Below, piece after piece: positions 62,073 through 64,000 of a DNA stretch of 64,000 nucleotides (position 1 is the first letter of the stretch; each line of letters begins with the position of its first letter). The stretch comes from Symbiodinium natans. Its lineage: Eukaryota > Sar > Dinophyceae > Suessiales > Symbiodiniaceae. A model generated the notes under the pieces. It saw only the letters and a list, made by a program, of their open reading frames with translations, had not been told where the DNA came from and did not search any database. Made by a program: the position numbers and the translations under genes. Location of the stretch: assembly GCA_905221605.1 (NCBI GenBank), contig CAJNDS010000779.1:392501-456500 (forward strand), read 5' to 3'.

Positions 62073-64000
62073 CTTTGAAGCTTAGGGCAGTTCTTTGTTT
62101 TTGGTGATGTTGCAAGGTTCTAGCGTTTGGGGCTTAATTAACGGTTTAGAGTTTCGGTAGCTGCTTGTGATGCCTTGCAACATGACTTTCAAAAGAGGCA
62201 AGACGCTTCTGCTGTGGATGCTATTAGCACTCGATGCTGCTCCTGTCAATCATGCTAGTGTCTATCTTGCTACCGCCAGTGCTGTTCGATGCTATGCTAC
62301 TTTGGCATGCCCAATTTCCGTGCGGGTGTGTGCAAATAGTTTTTGTTACGCCAAGCACTGATAATACTGTCAATGAAGTTGATCCTCTGATTTCGAAGCA
62401 TTCCTCTGCGGCTACGACCACGACTACGACTACGACGACAACAGCAGCTGTTCCGACTGCTCCAGAGTTTAGGGCTTGGGGATGCTTAGGCATAGAGCAA
62501 CAAGCATGACAAACACAATGTCGAGAAACAACGCATCGATGGCAGCAATGCTGTTCAAAATGACAACACTAGAGACAACACTGCTGATCACTGCGACGCT
62601 GAGAAATGGGGTGCGGGGCATTTAGGACTCAGGGATCTTGGCAGCGGAACGCTAACAGCGGAATGTGCTGAAGGCTTCTTGCCAACGTCGAAGGCGGACC
62701 CAACGCTGAGGGAAGAGAACTTGGAAGGATTTGGGCCTAAGGCTTCTCAGGGCATTATGTTTAGGGCTTTGGGCCAGGGCCAGTAGCGACCATGTTCAAA
62801 AATCGTATCAGCACAAAAGGAGGAGTATGGAAAGGTATGGAAAGGAAATCGGCGAGCGAGCCAAGACATGATTGCGTAAACAATCTGAGTCACCCGAAGC
62901 CTGGACAACATTGAGAACCGTGATCGTGAGCATACCAACCACAGAGCAAGACAAGCCCTTTTCACTGTACCCTTGACCCTGCCTCGAAGATGGCGTCGAA
63001 GTCGCTGACGGGCACAACGAACCTCAGCAACGGAGGCAAATGGGTGAGACGGTAAGAGCAACCGTCAGAAGACTAACGGCCAAAGGCCATCACTGAAATT
63101 CCAAGTGATGTGTCAAGCTTTTCCCAATGCTGCCACGGGCCCTACACTACCCTAAACCCTAGAGCCTCCTTCAGCCCTAAAGCTCCAAATCTAAACCCTG
63201 AACCGGGGCCAAGTTCATGATCTGGGTGGGTTAGGAGGCTAGGGAACGGCAACCCAAAGGGGCCTCCAACAACACCGTCTTGAACGCTAACAGTCTGTGT
63301 CTTCGACCCCCAGAAAAATCTTTCTCAAGTTTGAGGGTTCATGTGAGCGCCTGTGCGCGGTGATGGTGGTGACCAAAATGCTGATGACAATGGTGCTGGT
63401 TTTGTTGCTGCTAACGTTAGCTTTCCGAAACCTGTGCTTATGGAGGGCCGCAACTTTGCCTTTTAGGCTTGAAGGCGGCTTAGGCTACTTTTTCGGGCAG
63501 GCAGCAATACCCTATCACATGCTACTACATGTATACTGCAATCATGTATACAAGGTCCATCAGGCTACCAACAAACCTCTTCCAAACAAAAACTAAATTC
63601 TATAACCCGAAAGCCAAAGCCTCTATTTCATCCAGTCCTGCAACAGGTTGCTGAGGAAGTTGTTGCCAAAGCCGAAACCCCAAAAGCCTGAATTAGAGCC
63701 GGGAGACCACTGTTGTGAGTGCAGCGATGTGTCCAACGGGTGTACCACCTTCCAGCGGGGCGCAAAGGATCTTTCCCACGGCCGGAGGCTTTGGGGCGGA
63801 AGTACAATTCCGTTCTGGGGGCCTCGGTTCGGAGTCTTAAGGCAAGAAACCAAAACCCCAGCCCCAAAACCCAAAAATCCTGAATTCCCCCCAGGCCTGC
63901 GGAAGCAGTACCCACCCTTCTTGGGGTGCCTAGACCCTGAAGAAATGCTGTGCAAGCCTAAAACAACTAACAAAAATGGGCTTAGAGCGTGAGGAGCTGA
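62073..64000. other. right end of the window, no firm gene
   Basis: 62170-62600 is built of short degenerate GATGCT, CTACGAC and ACAACACTG-like units. C-rich telomere-like motifs lie at 63145-63205 and 63840-63880. A short plus-strand stretch at 63625-63665 (VLQQVAEEVVAK) and several minus-strand stretches are open, but none could be resolved. Confidence 0.35.

Overview
The window looks like nuclear DNA of a dinoflagellate (possibly Symbiodiniaceae or a relative; the genus cannot be read from the sequence). The grounds are: degenerate TTTAGGG/CCCTAAA telomere-like heptamers scattered through all non-coding DNA; short exon candidates that all read on the minus strand, with both GT and GC 5' splice sites and frequent AG|G 3' splice sites; and two large retroelements of types I associate with dinoflagellates.

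Layout. 1-510: a 73-bp tandem array and a GTGTGGTGAT minisatellite. 509-3317: repeat-seeded non-coding DNA with one good minus-strand exon (2320-2393). 3318-10860: a decayed LINE on the plus strand (ORF1-like piece, zinc-binding region, APE endonuclease, reverse transcriptase, four zinc fingers, a nested overlapping ORF, and a C-terminal ubiquitin-specific-protease-like domain). 11935-20911: a young Ty1/copia LTR retrotransposon with 143/151-bp LTRs, a perfect 5-bp target duplication, a primer-binding-like site and a polypurine tract. Its polyprotein carries a cytosine-methyltransferase-like domain between protease and integrase, and a 2OG-Fe(II) dioxygenase-like domain between integrase and reverse transcriptase. 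One frameshift in RT and one stop in gag break it. 20917-64000: intron-rich host DNA with micro-exon candidates of 33-156 bp on the minus strand, microsatellites, a hairpin-rich repeat block (30.8-31.8 kb), and two further LINE remnants (55.0-56.1 and 59.1-60.8 kb). The second remnant contains a 47-bp inverted repeat enclosing a flipped piece of its RNase H.

How it fits together. Most of the window appears to be the inside of one or more long minus-strand genes. Telomere-like repeats sit just inside the introns with opposite polarity at the two ends: TTTAGGG-like after the 5' splice site and CCCTAAA-like before the 3' splice site, both in gene sense. On the plus strand exons therefore lie where C-rich repeats switch to G-rich repeats. 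I noticed this on the first exons, then used it to look for more; several exon-like segments appeared where it pointed (21231-21284, 24846-24946, 32966-33035, 46059-46152, 49243-49305, 57771-57853, 62004-62072). Several neighbouring exons also join in phase. No host gene could be named. The retroelements lack these repeats and appear to be insertions into this background. All exon calls are by eye, without RNA or homology evidence.
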